Assembly: GCA_035646975.1 (NCBI GenBank)
Contig: DASROJ010000289.1
Coordinates: forward strand, 1-9,219
Length of the DNA: 9,219 nt
Direction of reading: 5' to 3'
Source: DASROJ01 sp035646975
GTDB lineage: Bacteria > Acidobacteriota > Polarisedimenticolia > JACPZX01 > DASXTC01
Shown one piece after another: positions 1 to 6,145 of the stretch (position 1 is its first letter; the number at the start of each line of letters is the position of its first letter). Made by a program: the position numbers and the translations under genes. Under the pieces are notes generated by a model that was not told the origin of the DNA, did not search any database, and saw only the letters and a program-made list of their open reading frames with translations.

Positions 1-256
1 CGGCCATTCGTCCTCTCGGCAGCCGCAGCCGGACCGCCAGGCGGACGGGTGTGTCGCCCGTGGTCACCTCGCTGCCGCGGGCCATCGCGCCGAACAGCGC
101 CTCGACCACCTCGCGGGCCGGTGACTCGAGAAGCTCGTCCAGCCGAAGGCCTTCGAGATCGCGGGCCGCCGAACCGAACAGCTCGGCCGCCGCGGAAGAC
201 GCCATCCGGACGACACCGTCCTGGTCCGCCATCAGCGTGGGATCGACCTTGCTCAC
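1..256 (-). CDS. PAS-domain protein, N-terminal part only (C-terminus outside window)
   Basis: Only the first 85 codons are visible; the frame stays open to base 1. I chose the GTG at 254-256 because an AGGAG (263-267) lies 6 nt upstream; an in-frame ATG at 230-232 is the alternative but has only a weak AAGG. The visible part reads like a PAS sensor fold: a strand (LMADQDGVVRMAS), the typical 'AAAELFG' helix, and 'LEGLRLDELLE' before a further helix and a strand. PAS domains sense small ligands or redox state, or mediate dimerisation, and usually sit in front of a histidine kinase, GGDEF or sigma-54 domain; which one applies cannot be seen. There is no signal peptide or membrane segment in the visible part. 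The gene follows the GGDEF-EAL gene by 61 nt on the same strand and may belong to its operon. It is a candidate for the histidine kinase that this cluster otherwise lacks (inference). Confidence 0.65.
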   Translation of the reverse strand, partial: MSKVDPTLMADQDGVVRMASSAAAELFGSAARDLEGLRLDELLESPAREVVEALFGAMARGSEVTTGDTPVRLAVRLRLPRGRMA

Positions 257-282
257 CTTGCGCTCCTGTGGCCGCTGAACCG

Positions 283-311
283 GCGCCGGCCACGAGACGG
301 GCAGCCGGCGC
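283..311 (-). repeat. GC-rich hairpin between GGDEF-EAL and PAS genes
   Basis: There is a perfect 8-bp inverted repeat: GCGCCGGC at 283-290 and GCCGGCGC at 304-311, with a 13-nt loop. It lies in the 61-nt gap after the TAG of the GGDEF-EAL gene and ends 16 nt before the AGGAG of the next gene. No T-run follows on the minus strand, so it is not a classic intrinsic terminator. It could slow transcription or protect the upstream mRNA end, or be chance in GC-rich DNA. Confidence 0.35.
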
Positions 312-317
312 GCCGAA

Positions 318-1685
318 CTACGCGTCTGCCTGACCTGTTTCCATCCTGCGTGCCGGGATTTCGCGGCTGGGCCTGAAGAAAAGGAACCCCTGACCGTAGT
401 CAGCGCCGCACAGCTTGACGGTTGCCAGCTCCTCGAGTGTCTCGATCCCCACGGCGATGACCGCGGCCTCCATCTGCCGCGCCACCCTGCAGAGGGATCT
501 GAGCAGCTCCTGCTTGATCAGGTTGTTCTGGATGTTTCTCACCAGCGAGCCGTCGATCTTGATGAAGTCAGGATGCACGGCCGACAGACTCTCGAGGCTG
601 GAGGTCCCCTTGCCCACGTCGTCGATGGAGACCCGGAATCCACGGGCCCGCAGGTCCGTGACCTCGCTGCCGAAGGCGTCGTAGTCGACGATGGAGCTCT
701 TGTCGGCGATCTCCAGCACGATGTCCTTTCGCGCGATCGGGTAGTCCTCAGGCAGCTCGGCCAGCAGCCCTTCGCGATAGCCGGGGTCGAGCAGCGAGGC
801 GGGCAGCGCGTTGAGAAACAGCACGTCGCCGGCCGCCAGCCTTCGCGCCTGCTTCAGGGCGGTTCGCTGGCAGAGCAGATCGAGCTCTCCTTCCATCCCC
901 ATCTCGCGCGAGCACTCGAACAGCATGCTGGGCATCTCGAACATCGAGTCTCTCGGGCCGCGCGTGAAGGCCTCGTAGCCGATGATCCGCTCGCTCTCCA
1001 GATGGAGGACGGGCTGGAAGAGGATCTCGATCCGCTTGTCCCGGATGATCCGCTTGAGCTCGGCATGCTGCCGGCCTCGTTCCTGTGTCTCCTCGCGAAC
1101 GCCGGTCAACCGCGCCTCGTCGATGGCGCGATACAGCTGGCGCTCCAGCCGGTAGAACGGATGCTCCACGATCGTCGTGGAGCCGATGGAGAAGGCGGGC
1201 CTGGGCGACATGCCCCGGAAATCGTTGCCGCCGAAGATCCGCGTGAGCTGCTCGTGAAGACTTCTGCTTGCACGGGACAACAGACCGGTGTCGGCCCCGG
1301 GATCGGTGCGGGCAAGCGGGAGGAACAGCAGGAACCGGTCGGCGTAGATCCCGTATTGCGAGATGACGGTCTCTGGCGGCAGGAGGTTCTGCCGCAGCCA
1401 TCTGAGCTCCCCGGCGACCGACTTCAGGATGCGATCGAGCACCTGCCAGCCGTACACCGCCTCCACGCGGGTGAGCGGGTCGATCTCCAGGTGGAGCAGG
1501 CCGACGGTCCGGCCCCGCGTGAACAGCGCGCGCACCGCCTCGATGACCGCGGCGGACGTCTGCAGGTCGGTGTTCGGGTCGTAGACCGAGCCTTTCAGCC
1601 GGAGAAACTCGGTGCGCAGCTGCGCGTCGGACTGCCGGCGCCCCCCCGTGGAGGATGACTTGCGCAGCTCCTCCTTGCGGCTCAC
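318..1685 (-). CDS. Degenerate GGDEF-EAL domain protein (c-di-GMP phosphodiesterase homologue)
   Basis: This 455-residue cytoplasmic protein has no membrane segment. Residues about 55-195 are a GGDEF-like fold (LLHLEIDPLTRVEAVYGW; SIGSTT; final YRAIDEA helix), but the signature is replaced by YGIYADRF at about 111-118, so cyclase activity is unlikely. Residues about 205-445 form an EAL domain. Residues matching known catalytic or metal positions are E238 and R242 (EAFTR instead of EALxR), N292, E325, D355-D356, K376 and Q432. The first Glu of the usual EGVE motif is Val (V412 in AVGIET), and the second Glu of the 'ExxE' loop is Asp (D328). Intact EAL enzymes linearise c-di-GMP; here binding without efficient hydrolysis is plausible. 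The start is GTG, overlapping the stop of the receiver gene as GTGA, with GGAGG (1690-1694) 4 nt upstream. That implies translational coupling and a likely partnership with the CheY-like protein. Confidence 0.88.
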   Translation of the reverse strand: MSRKEELRKSSSTGGRRQSDAQLRTEFLRLKGSVYDPNTDLQTSAAVIEAVRALFTRGRTVGLLHLEIDPLTRVEAVYGWQVLDRILKSVAGELRWLRQNLLPPETVISQYGIYADRFLLFLPLARTDPGADTGLLSRASRSLHEQLTRIFGGNDFRGMSPRPAFSIGSTTIVEHPFYRLERQLYRAIDEARLTGVREETQERGRQHAELKRIIRDKRIEILFQPVLHLESERIIGYEAFTRGPRDSMFEMPSMLFECSREMGMEGELDLLCQRTALKQARRLAAGDVLFLNALPASLLDPGYREGLLAELPEDYPIARKDIVLEIADKSSIVDYDAFGSEVTDLRARGFRVSIDDVGKGTSSLESLSAVHPDFIKIDGSLVRNIQNNLIKQELLRSLCRVARQMEAAVIAVGIETLEELATVKLCGADYGQGFLFFRPSREIPARRMETGQADA

Positions 1686-2074
1686 CTCGCCTCCATTCCC
1701 CCGGCGGAGACGCCGCCGAGTATTCTCTCCACCCGCTGCAGCAGCTCGTCCATGGAGAACGGCTTGGTGATGTAGTCCTGCGCGCCGTACTTCAGCGCGC
1801 GGACCTTCTCGCTCAGATCGAAAAGAATGCTGAACATGGCAACCGGTATGTCGCGCGTGGTGTCGCCCAGACGCAGCAGCCTGAGCGCCTCCCAGCCGTC
1901 CATCCGGGGCATCTCGATGTCGAGCAGGATCAGGTCCGGCCGCATGCGGGTGGCGGTCTCGATGGCGCGATACCCGTTCGACGCGGTGGCGACCTCATAG
2001 CCTCCCTTGGTGAGCACCAACGCGGTGGTCTGGAGAATGTCTTCCTGATCGTCCACCACGAGTATCTTCGCCAT
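1682..2074 (-). CDS. Single-domain (CheY-like) response regulator
   Basis: The 130-residue protein is one receiver domain and nothing else. It keeps the acidic pair D8-D9, the phospho-acceptor D52 (LLDIEMPRMDG), the Thr/Ser switch position as S82 and the conserved K104 (TKPF). It should therefore take phosphate from a histidine kinase and signal by protein contact rather than by an output domain. The ATG at 2072-2074 is preceded by AGGAGG (2086-2091) at 11 nt. Its stop overlaps the GTG of the GGDEF-EAL gene by 4 nt, and the PilZ gene ends 31 nt upstream, so the three are probably one operon. A reasonable reading is that this receiver controls, or is controlled with, the GGDEF-EAL protein (inference). 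The family is secure; the specific role is not. Confidence 0.92.
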   Translation of the reverse strand: MAKILVVDDQEDILQTTALVLTKGGYEVATASNGYRAIETATRMRPDLILLDIEMPRMDGWEALRLLRLGDTTRDIPVAMFSILFDLSEKVRALKYGAQDYITKPFSMDELLQRVERILGGVSAGGMEAR

Positions 2075-2105
2075 TGTCGCCGGTGCCTCCTGTGGGAGTC
2101 GAACT

Positions 2106-2924
2106 CTAGTGCCGGACGCCTTCGCCCCGGGCGCCGCGTCGCCCCGACCCTTGGTTCGCTTTGGTGGATTGCTCCGCCGCCGCGAACAGGCCGGCCCGCA
2201 CGAACCGGTCGAGCGCCGTCCGGCCCTTGGCCTCCAGGACCACGAACCTCACTCCGACCCCGGGAATGAGATCGACGTTGTCCCGCTCCGACGCGCCGAC
2301 CCGGCGTACGACCTGGCAGGTCGCCGCGATGGGGATCATCCGTCCTGGTTCCGACTCCATCGGCAAATCGAAGCGGACCTTTAGTCGCTGACCGGGGGAA
2401 AGCGGCCGCTTTGTCTTGAGAAACAGTCCGGCCGGACTGATGTTCTTGGTGCGCAGGGTGAAACTGCTCGTGTCGTCGTGGCATTTCACCGGAACGCTGA
2501 GCAGGATCCGGTCAATCCTGCGGTCGAGTATCGGCAGGTGTCGTCGGATGGACACATCGAGGCGAGCGTCCATCTCGGCGAGGCGCGCGCGGGGAGATTT
2601 CCCCGGCTTCATCGCGATCAGATCCACGGCGCCGGCCCTGCCGCTGCCGGTGGGCCTGCGGGCGCGCCTGGCGGCATCGCTGGTGAAGTCAAGCGCGATG
2701 ATCGGGATCGGCGACAATGCCTCTTCTTCCCGCAGATCGTGAAAGGCGGCGCGGGCGGCGTCGTTGTCGATCGCAAGGACGATCAGATCCGGGGACCGTT
2801 CGGCGGCGACGGCGGCCAGGCGTTCCGCGGGCGCCTTGACCAGCGTGCAGACCTCGCGGCGCAGGCAAGTGCCCTCGAGGGCCTTGAACACCCGCTCGTC
2901 GTCAGCCAGGAGTACGGTTTGCAT
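2106..2924 (-). CDS. Pseudo-receiver/PilZ domain protein (probable c-di-GMP effector)
   Basis: The 272-residue protein has two domains. Residues 1-115 look like a receiver fold (VLLADDERVFKALEG; PDLIVLAIDND), but the position of the phospho-acceptor Asp is A51, although D8-D9 and a Lys near 106 remain, so phosphorylation is not expected. Residues about 133-250 form a PilZ domain. Its c-di-GMP motif is intact: RxxxR as R135-R139 (RRIDR, just before the usual PV pair) and NxSxxG as N161, S163 and G166. PilZ proteins bind c-di-GMP dimers and relay this to motility, polysaccharide or secretion machinery. The last 25 residues are basic and probably disordered. The ATG at 2922-2924 has only a weak upstream GGTGG. 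A separate candidate promoter lies in the gap upstream, making this the likely first gene of an operon with the CheY-like and GGDEF-EAL genes. Confidence 0.87.
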   Translation of the reverse strand: MQTVLLADDERVFKALEGTCLRREVCTLVKAPAERLAAVAAERSPDLIVLAIDNDAARAAFHDLREEEALSPIPIIALDFTSDAARRARRPTGSGRAGAVDLIAMKPGKSPRARLAEMDARLDVSIRRHLPILDRRIDRILLSVPVKCHDDTSSFTLRTKNISPAGLFLKTKRPLSPGQRLKVRFDLPMESEPGRMIPIAATCQVVRRVGASERDNVDLIPGVGVRFVVLEAKGRTALDRFVRAGLFAAAEQSTKANQGSGRRGARGEGVRH

Positions 2925-2969
2925 CCGGAAGGACCACCGAGACTGCCGTGAAATGCCCGTGGCTCGCCG

Positions 2970-2998
2970 AGAATAACACAGCCACAGGGGCCGGGCAA
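2970..2998 (-). promoter_or_regulatory. Candidate sigma-70 promoter for the PilZ operon
   Basis: Reading the minus strand, TTGCCC (2993-2998) and TATTCT (2970-2975) are separated by exactly 17 nt. Each box matches 4 of 6 consensus positions, and the spacing is ideal. Transcription would start near 2963, about 39 nt before the ATG of the PilZ gene. It falls in the only sizeable gap (109 nt) between the NtrC-family gene and the PilZ gene. The match is moderate and untested. Confidence 0.45.
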
Positions 2999-3033
2999 TC
3001 AGTCGCGGCGGGAGATTGAGCCCGCGGCGGGTC

Positions 3034-4539
3034 TCAGGAGACCCGTGACGGCCTGTCGTTCTTCAGAGGGATTCCGAGACGCTTCATCTTCTCGATCAGA
3101 GTGGTTCTCTTGACGTTGAGCAGGCGCGCGGCCCGCGTCTTGACCCAGTCCGCGCTTTCGAGAGCCTGCAGAACGAGTCTTCCCTCGAAATCCGAGACCG
3201 CGTTGTCGAGATGAACGCCGTCACCGTCGAAACGGACGGGGGGCATGACGACCTTTTCGGCGGCGCGGATGTCGTCGGGCAGATCGTCCACGTCGAGCAC
3301 CGTGCGATCCCCTGACAGGGCCAGCGCCCGTTCGACGACGTTTTCGAGCTGCCGCACGTTGCCGGGCCACGGGAACTGCATCATCTCGCGCACGGCCACC
3401 GCCGAGAACGACTTGGGCGGCAGCTTCATCTCGGCGCAGAACTTGGAGAGGAAGTGATTGATCAGCAGCGGGACGTCGCCGCGACGCTCGTGCAGCGAAG
3501 GGAGTTTCAGCTGGATCACGTTGAGCCGGTAATAGAGATCCTTGCGGAAGCTGCGGTCCTCCATCATCTGGCGCAGGTCGGTGTTCGTGGCGCAGATGAT
3601 CCGGACGTCCACCTCGACTCTGCGGGTGCTGCCCAGCGGAGTGAGCTCCCTTTCCTGCAGCACGCGAAGCAGCTTGACCTGGAGGTTCTGGCTCATGGTG
3701 CCGATCTCATCGAGGAACAGCGTTCCGCGGTGCGCCTGCTCGAATCGTCCAATGCGGTCGCCCACCGCGTCGGTGTAGGCCCCGCGGACATGACCGAACA
3801 ACTCGTCTTCGAGCAGGTTGTCCGGCAACGCGCCGCAATTCACGCTGACGAAGGCGTGGTCGTTGCGGTCGCTGTGCCGGTGCAGAGCCTTGGCGATGAG
3901 CTCCTTGCCCGTGCCGCTCTCCCCGGTGATGAGCACGGTGCTGCGTGTCGAGGCGACCCGATCGATCAGGTCGAATATTTTTCTCATCTCCTTCGTGTTG
4001 CCGATGATGTTCTTGAAGGAGTACTTGTGATCGATGAGGTTACGAAGGTCCTGGTTCTCGCGGCGCAGCACGGAATTCTCACGCCGGATCTGCTGACGCT
4101 CCATCGCCTGGGTGACGATGATTTCCAGGTCGTCGATCCTGCGGAACGGCTTGACGACATAATCGAAGGCGCCGCACTTGAAAGCGTCCCTGGCGATTTC
4201 CTCGGAGCCTTCCCCCGTGATCAGAACGACGGAGGACTCGGGATACAACGCCACCGCTTCCCGGAGCACGCCCATGCCGTCCACCTTCGGGATGCGGTAA
4301 TCCAGGAAGATGACGTCGTAGGCCTCTTCCTTGATAGCGAGCAGGGCCTCCTCGCCGTCGGCGCGGGAATTCACCTGGCAGCCGATCGATGAAAGGACCG
4401 ACTGGAGTGTGTCGCGGACCCCGGGGTCGTCGTCGACGACCAGAATCTTCGCTACCAGCGCCTGCCTCCCGACACCATGAGGTTGCTCAGCGACGAAGGG
4501 GGGCGAGTATATCCCAGGACGCGCGGGCCCGGCCATCAT
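3034..4539 (-). CDS. NtrC-family sigma-54-dependent response regulator (REC-AAA+-Fis HTH)
   Basis: Three domains are clear, counting from ATG 4539. A receiver at about 31-145 has acidic residues D36-D38, phospho-acceptor D80, T108 and K130. A charged, probably coiled-coil linker spans 146-170. A sigma-54 AAA+ domain spans about 178-410, with Walker A GESGTGKE (206-213), Walker B LFLDE (274-278) and an arginine-rich RSFRKDLYYR segment (329-338). A Fis-type helix-turn-helix lies at about 453-490. Such proteins oligomerise on upstream enhancers when phosphorylated and use ATP to open sigma-54 promoters. The sigma-54-contacting loop reads GAYTDA instead of GAFTGA (253-258). The start is uncertain: ATG 4539 or 4536, a TTG at 4545 overlapping the previous stop (TTGA), or a CTG at 4458 behind a strong GGGAGG, which would give a family-typical N-terminus. 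It is the third gene of the PAS-HisKA operon. Its target promoters are not evident in this window. Confidence 0.93.
   Translation of the reverse strand: MMAGPARPGIYSPPFVAEQPHGVGRQALVAKILVVDDDPGVRDTLQSVLSSIGCQVNSRADGEEALLAIKEEAYDVIFLDYRIPKVDGMGVLREAVALYPESSVVLITGEGSEEIARDAFKCGAFDYVVKPFRRIDDLEIIVTQAMERQQIRRENSVLRRENQDLRNLIDHKYSFKNIIGNTKEMRKIFDLIDRVASTRSTVLITGESGTGKELIAKALHRHSDRNDHAFVSVNCGALPDNLLEDELFGHVRGAYTDAVGDRIGRFEQAHRGTLFLDEIGTMSQNLQVKLLRVLQERELTPLGSTRRVEVDVRIICATNTDLRQMMEDRSFRKDLYYRLNVIQLKLPSLHERRGDVPLLINHFLSKFCAEMKLPPKSFSAVAVREMMQFPWPGNVRQLENVVERALALSGDRTVLDVDDLPDDIRAAEKVVMPPVRFDGDGVHLDNAVSDFEGRLVLQALESADWVKTRAARLLNVKRTTLIEKMKRLGIPLKNDRPSRVS
4456..4470 (-). promoter_or_regulatory. Strong ribosome-binding site in front of an in-frame CTG
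   Basis: On the minus strand GGGAGG (4465-4470) is followed after 6 nt by CTG (4456-4458), in frame with the NtrC-family protein and directly before VAKILVVDDD, the first receiver strand. No ATG, GTG or TTG occurs in frame between here and the ATG at 4536. If CTG is used, the protein is 474 residues with an N-terminus normal for the family; otherwise it carries a 27-residue Pro-rich extension. Confidence 0.4.
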
Positions 4540-4541
4540 CT

Positions 4542-5369
4542 TCAACTCGAGGAGTCCGCTGGGGCCTCGAACTCGAGGACAGCCTGGATGCTGAGCAACG
4601 GGATGTGGACTTCGCGGGCCTCCGCGCCATGCCGTGCCACGACGTATCCCCGGCTGGCGTCCTGGTCATCGTAGAAGCTCTTGAGCAGCAGGTCGGATTG
4701 CGCCACAATCCGATCCCGCAGCGCCTGCGCCCTCTCACGCTCGCCGGGAAGGATGGCCTTGAGCACGTTGTCACCGGCCATCCAGACCAGCGCCTCGCTG
4801 GCCTCCTCCCTGACGATCACCTCGACCGTCTGCCGGATCCCCTCGATCACCTCGTGCAGCCGCAGCTCGCCGTACTTCTGCCGGAAAACCGTGAGTGTCT
4901 TGGTGTCGAAGGCGACGCTCATGACGCTGAAGACCTCCCCCTTCCTGCGCCGGCCGTCCACCTCGTCGTCGAACTGCCGGGAGGTCATGTCGGCGCGCCG
5001 CCTGTCCATCAGCCGCTCGATGATCCGCTCGAGCTCGGCGGCGCTGAACGGCTTGGTGAGATACTCGTCGGCGCCGCAGTCCTTGCCCCAGTAGCGGTCT
5101 TCCTTCTGGCCCTTGGCCGTGAGGAAAATCACGGGAGTCGCCGCATGGGCCGGGTCCGACTTGATCTTCCGGCAGACCTGGAAACCATTCTGCCTCGGCA
5201 TCATGACATCGAGGATGACCACGTCCGGGTTTTCGGAATCCAGCAGGCGGAGTGCCTCGTCTCCGTCGCGCGCCGAGAAGACCTTGTATCCGAGGTGCTC
5301 GAAGTTGAGCGTGAGCACGCTGCGAATGTTCTCCGAATCGTCCACGATGAGGAGCTTGCCGCTACTCAA
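4542..5369 (-). CDS. Response regulator with degenerate GGDEF-like output domain
   Basis: The 275-residue protein begins with a complete receiver domain (residues 5-120): D10-D11, phospho-acceptor D54 (VVILDVMMPRQNG), T84 and K106 (TKPF). Residues about 143-270 resemble a GGDEF/class III cyclase fold: a strand FSVMSVAFD, a helix containing KYGELRLHEVI, and a hairpin WMAGDNVLKAIL where AGDNV sits in place of GGDEF. The Glu is lost, so diguanylate cyclase activity is not expected, and the domain may bind a nucleotide or a partner. The start is TTG at 5367-5369, overlapping the TAG of the PAS-HisKA gene (TTGAGTAG). It is chosen because GGAGG lies 8 nt upstream and the receiver begins at once; upstream in-frame sequence is only the shadow of the previous gene. 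This is strong evidence for translational coupling with the PAS-HisKA protein, its likely partner. The output assignment is less sure than the receiver. Confidence 0.88.
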   Translation of the reverse strand: MSSGKLLIVDDSENIRSVLTLNFEHLGYKVFSARDGDEALRLLDSENPDVVILDVMMPRQNGFQVCRKIKSDPAHAATPVIFLTAKGQKEDRYWGKDCGADEYLTKPFSAAELERIIERLMDRRRADMTSRQFDDEVDGRRRKGEVFSVMSVAFDTKTLTVFRQKYGELRLHEVIEGIRQTVEVIVREEASEALVWMAGDNVLKAILPGERERAQALRDRIVAQSDLLLKSFYDDQDASRGYVVARHGAEAREVHIPLLSIQAVLEFEAPADSSS

Positions 5370-5955
5370 CGGCCTTCCCTCCCACCGCGCCAGCCTCCGC
5401 GAGGGCCCCCTTGGTCGCGGCGAGGATTTCGCCCATCTTGCGGGCCCCCTCCTCCACGATCCGCACCAGACGCGCCTGCACCGGTTCCATGACGCCGACA
5501 CGGCCGCTCTGCAGCAGCTCGGCGGCGCCCGCGATCGATGTCAGCGGACTGCGCAGGTCATGGCTTATCTGGGAGAAGACCTTCCGGATCGCGGGGCCTT
5601 CCATCACCGGCTCGCTGATGTCGAGAACGACGATGACCCGGTCCTGACCGGCCCCGCCCGCGCCTTCCGACTGCGTCACGGTGGCCCAGTAGAAATGCGA
5701 GCCGGTGGCATCGGTGGTGGCTATCAGCTCCCGTCCTGACCGATGATTCGAGACACTCTCGCGATAGAGGTTGGCCACCGTTTCCAGCAGCGGCAGATCG
5801 TCCTCGAGCCGCTCCACGACGAAATCGCTGCCTGTCAGATCGCGACCCAGCAGTTGCGAGGATTTTCCGTTGGCGAGCACCACCCTGCCCGTGGTGTCGA
5901 TCAAGAGGATGGCGGCGTCGAACCCCTCGACCACGCGTCTGTTGAGATCGCTCAT
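5362..5955 (-). CDS. PAS-HisKA protein lacking the kinase ATPase domain
   Basis: The 197-residue soluble protein has a PAS domain (about 5-118; AAILLIDTTGRVVLANGKSS, ending in the strand VIVVLDIS) followed by a HisKA dimerisation/phosphoacceptor domain. The H-box is SHDLRSPLTSI with H132, and the second DHp helix runs to about 183. The protein then ends, with no HATPase_c domain and no N, G1, F or G2 boxes. A frameshift is unlikely because the next gene's start overlaps this stop, leaving no room for a lost ATPase domain. It cannot phosphorylate itself. It could be a phosphotransfer intermediate, a phosphatase or a dimerisation partner for another kinase (inference). I chose ATG 5955, preceded by AGGAAAGG (5966-5973) 10 nt upstream, because the PAS domain follows directly; an in-frame ATG at 5997 would add 14 residues. 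It is the first gene of an operon with the two response regulators. Confidence 0.85.
   Translation of the reverse strand: MSDLNRRVVEGFDAAILLIDTTGRVVLANGKSSQLLGRDLTGSDFVVERLEDDLPLLETVANLYRESVSNHRSGRELIATTDATGSHFYWATVTQSEGAGGAGQDRVIVVLDISEPVMEGPAIRKVFSQISHDLRSPLTSIAGAAELLQSGRVGVMEPVQARLVRIVEEGARKMGEILAATKGALAEAGAVGGKAVE
5378..5383 (-). promoter_or_regulatory. Ribosome-binding site fixing a TTG start
   Basis: GGGAGG on the minus strand lies inside the last codons of the PAS-HisKA gene. The GGAGG core ends 8 nt before the TTG at 5369. It decides the start of the response regulator gene, which has no ATG near its receiver domain. Confidence 0.6.
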
Positions 5956-6004
5956 CGTTCGCGAGCCTTTCCTCGGGCCGCTGCCCGGCCGATCCATCCG
6001 AGCG

Positions 6005-6018
6005 GAACTCTCGAGTTC
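6005..6018. repeat. Short dyad in the operon leader
   Basis: GAACTC (6005-6010) and GAGTTC (6013-6018) are perfect inverted repeats with a 2-bp centre. It lies between the candidate promoter and the ATG of the PAS-HisKA gene. Its spacing suits a protein-binding dyad better than an RNA hairpin. Function is unknown. Confidence 0.35.
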
Positions 6019-6021
6019 GCC

Positions 6022-6041
6022 GGCGGCCGGTGGCGGCCGCC
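6022..6041. repeat. GC-only hairpin in the operon leader
   Basis: GGCGGCC (6022-6028) and GGCCGCC (6035-6041) form a perfect 7-bp stem with a 6-nt loop. In RNA made from the minus strand it would be a very stable leader hairpin about 67 nt before the start codon. No T-run follows, so it is not an intrinsic terminator. Confidence 0.4.
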
Positions 6042-6058
6042 CGACTCCCCCACCCTGA

Positions 6059-6072
6059 CTTCGCGCGCGAAG
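6059..6072. promoter_or_regulatory. 14-bp perfect palindrome, possible operator
   Basis: The sequence CTTCGCGCGCGAAG equals its own reverse complement. It lies about 30-40 bases downstream of the transcription start predicted from the promoter at 6108-6136, a place where a bound repressor could block transcription. Chance is possible in CG-rich DNA. Confidence 0.4.
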
Positions 6073-6107
6073 AATGAGACAGGCGCCACGCGGGGTGGGG
6101 CCGGGCA

Positions 6108-6136
6108 AACATAGAAGCTATCGGGGGATCGTGCAA
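6108..6136 (-). promoter_or_regulatory. Candidate sigma-70 promoter for the PAS-HisKA operon
   Basis: On the minus strand TTGCAC (6131-6136) and TATGTT (6108-6113) are separated by exactly 17 nt. They match 3 and 4 of 6 consensus positions. Transcription would start near 6101, giving a leader of about 145 nt that contains three dyad symmetries. It is the best promoter-like pair I found in this gap. Confidence 0.4.
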
Positions 6137-6145
6137 TTGGATCGA

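Noticed and set aside
573..1658. Plus-strand open frame of 361 codons
   Set aside because: It is antisense to the GGDEF-EAL gene, whose motifs are clear; no motif or ribosome-binding site supports it.
2954..2969. Possible sigma-54 promoter upstream of the PilZ gene
   Set aside because: A GG-N10-GC spacing exists on the minus strand, but the surrounding bases match the TGGCAC/TTGC consensus poorly.
3454..5492. Two long plus-strand frames (3454-4392 and 4389-5492)
   Set aside because: Both are antisense to the response regulator genes with intact motifs; their apparent 4-base overlap is accidental.
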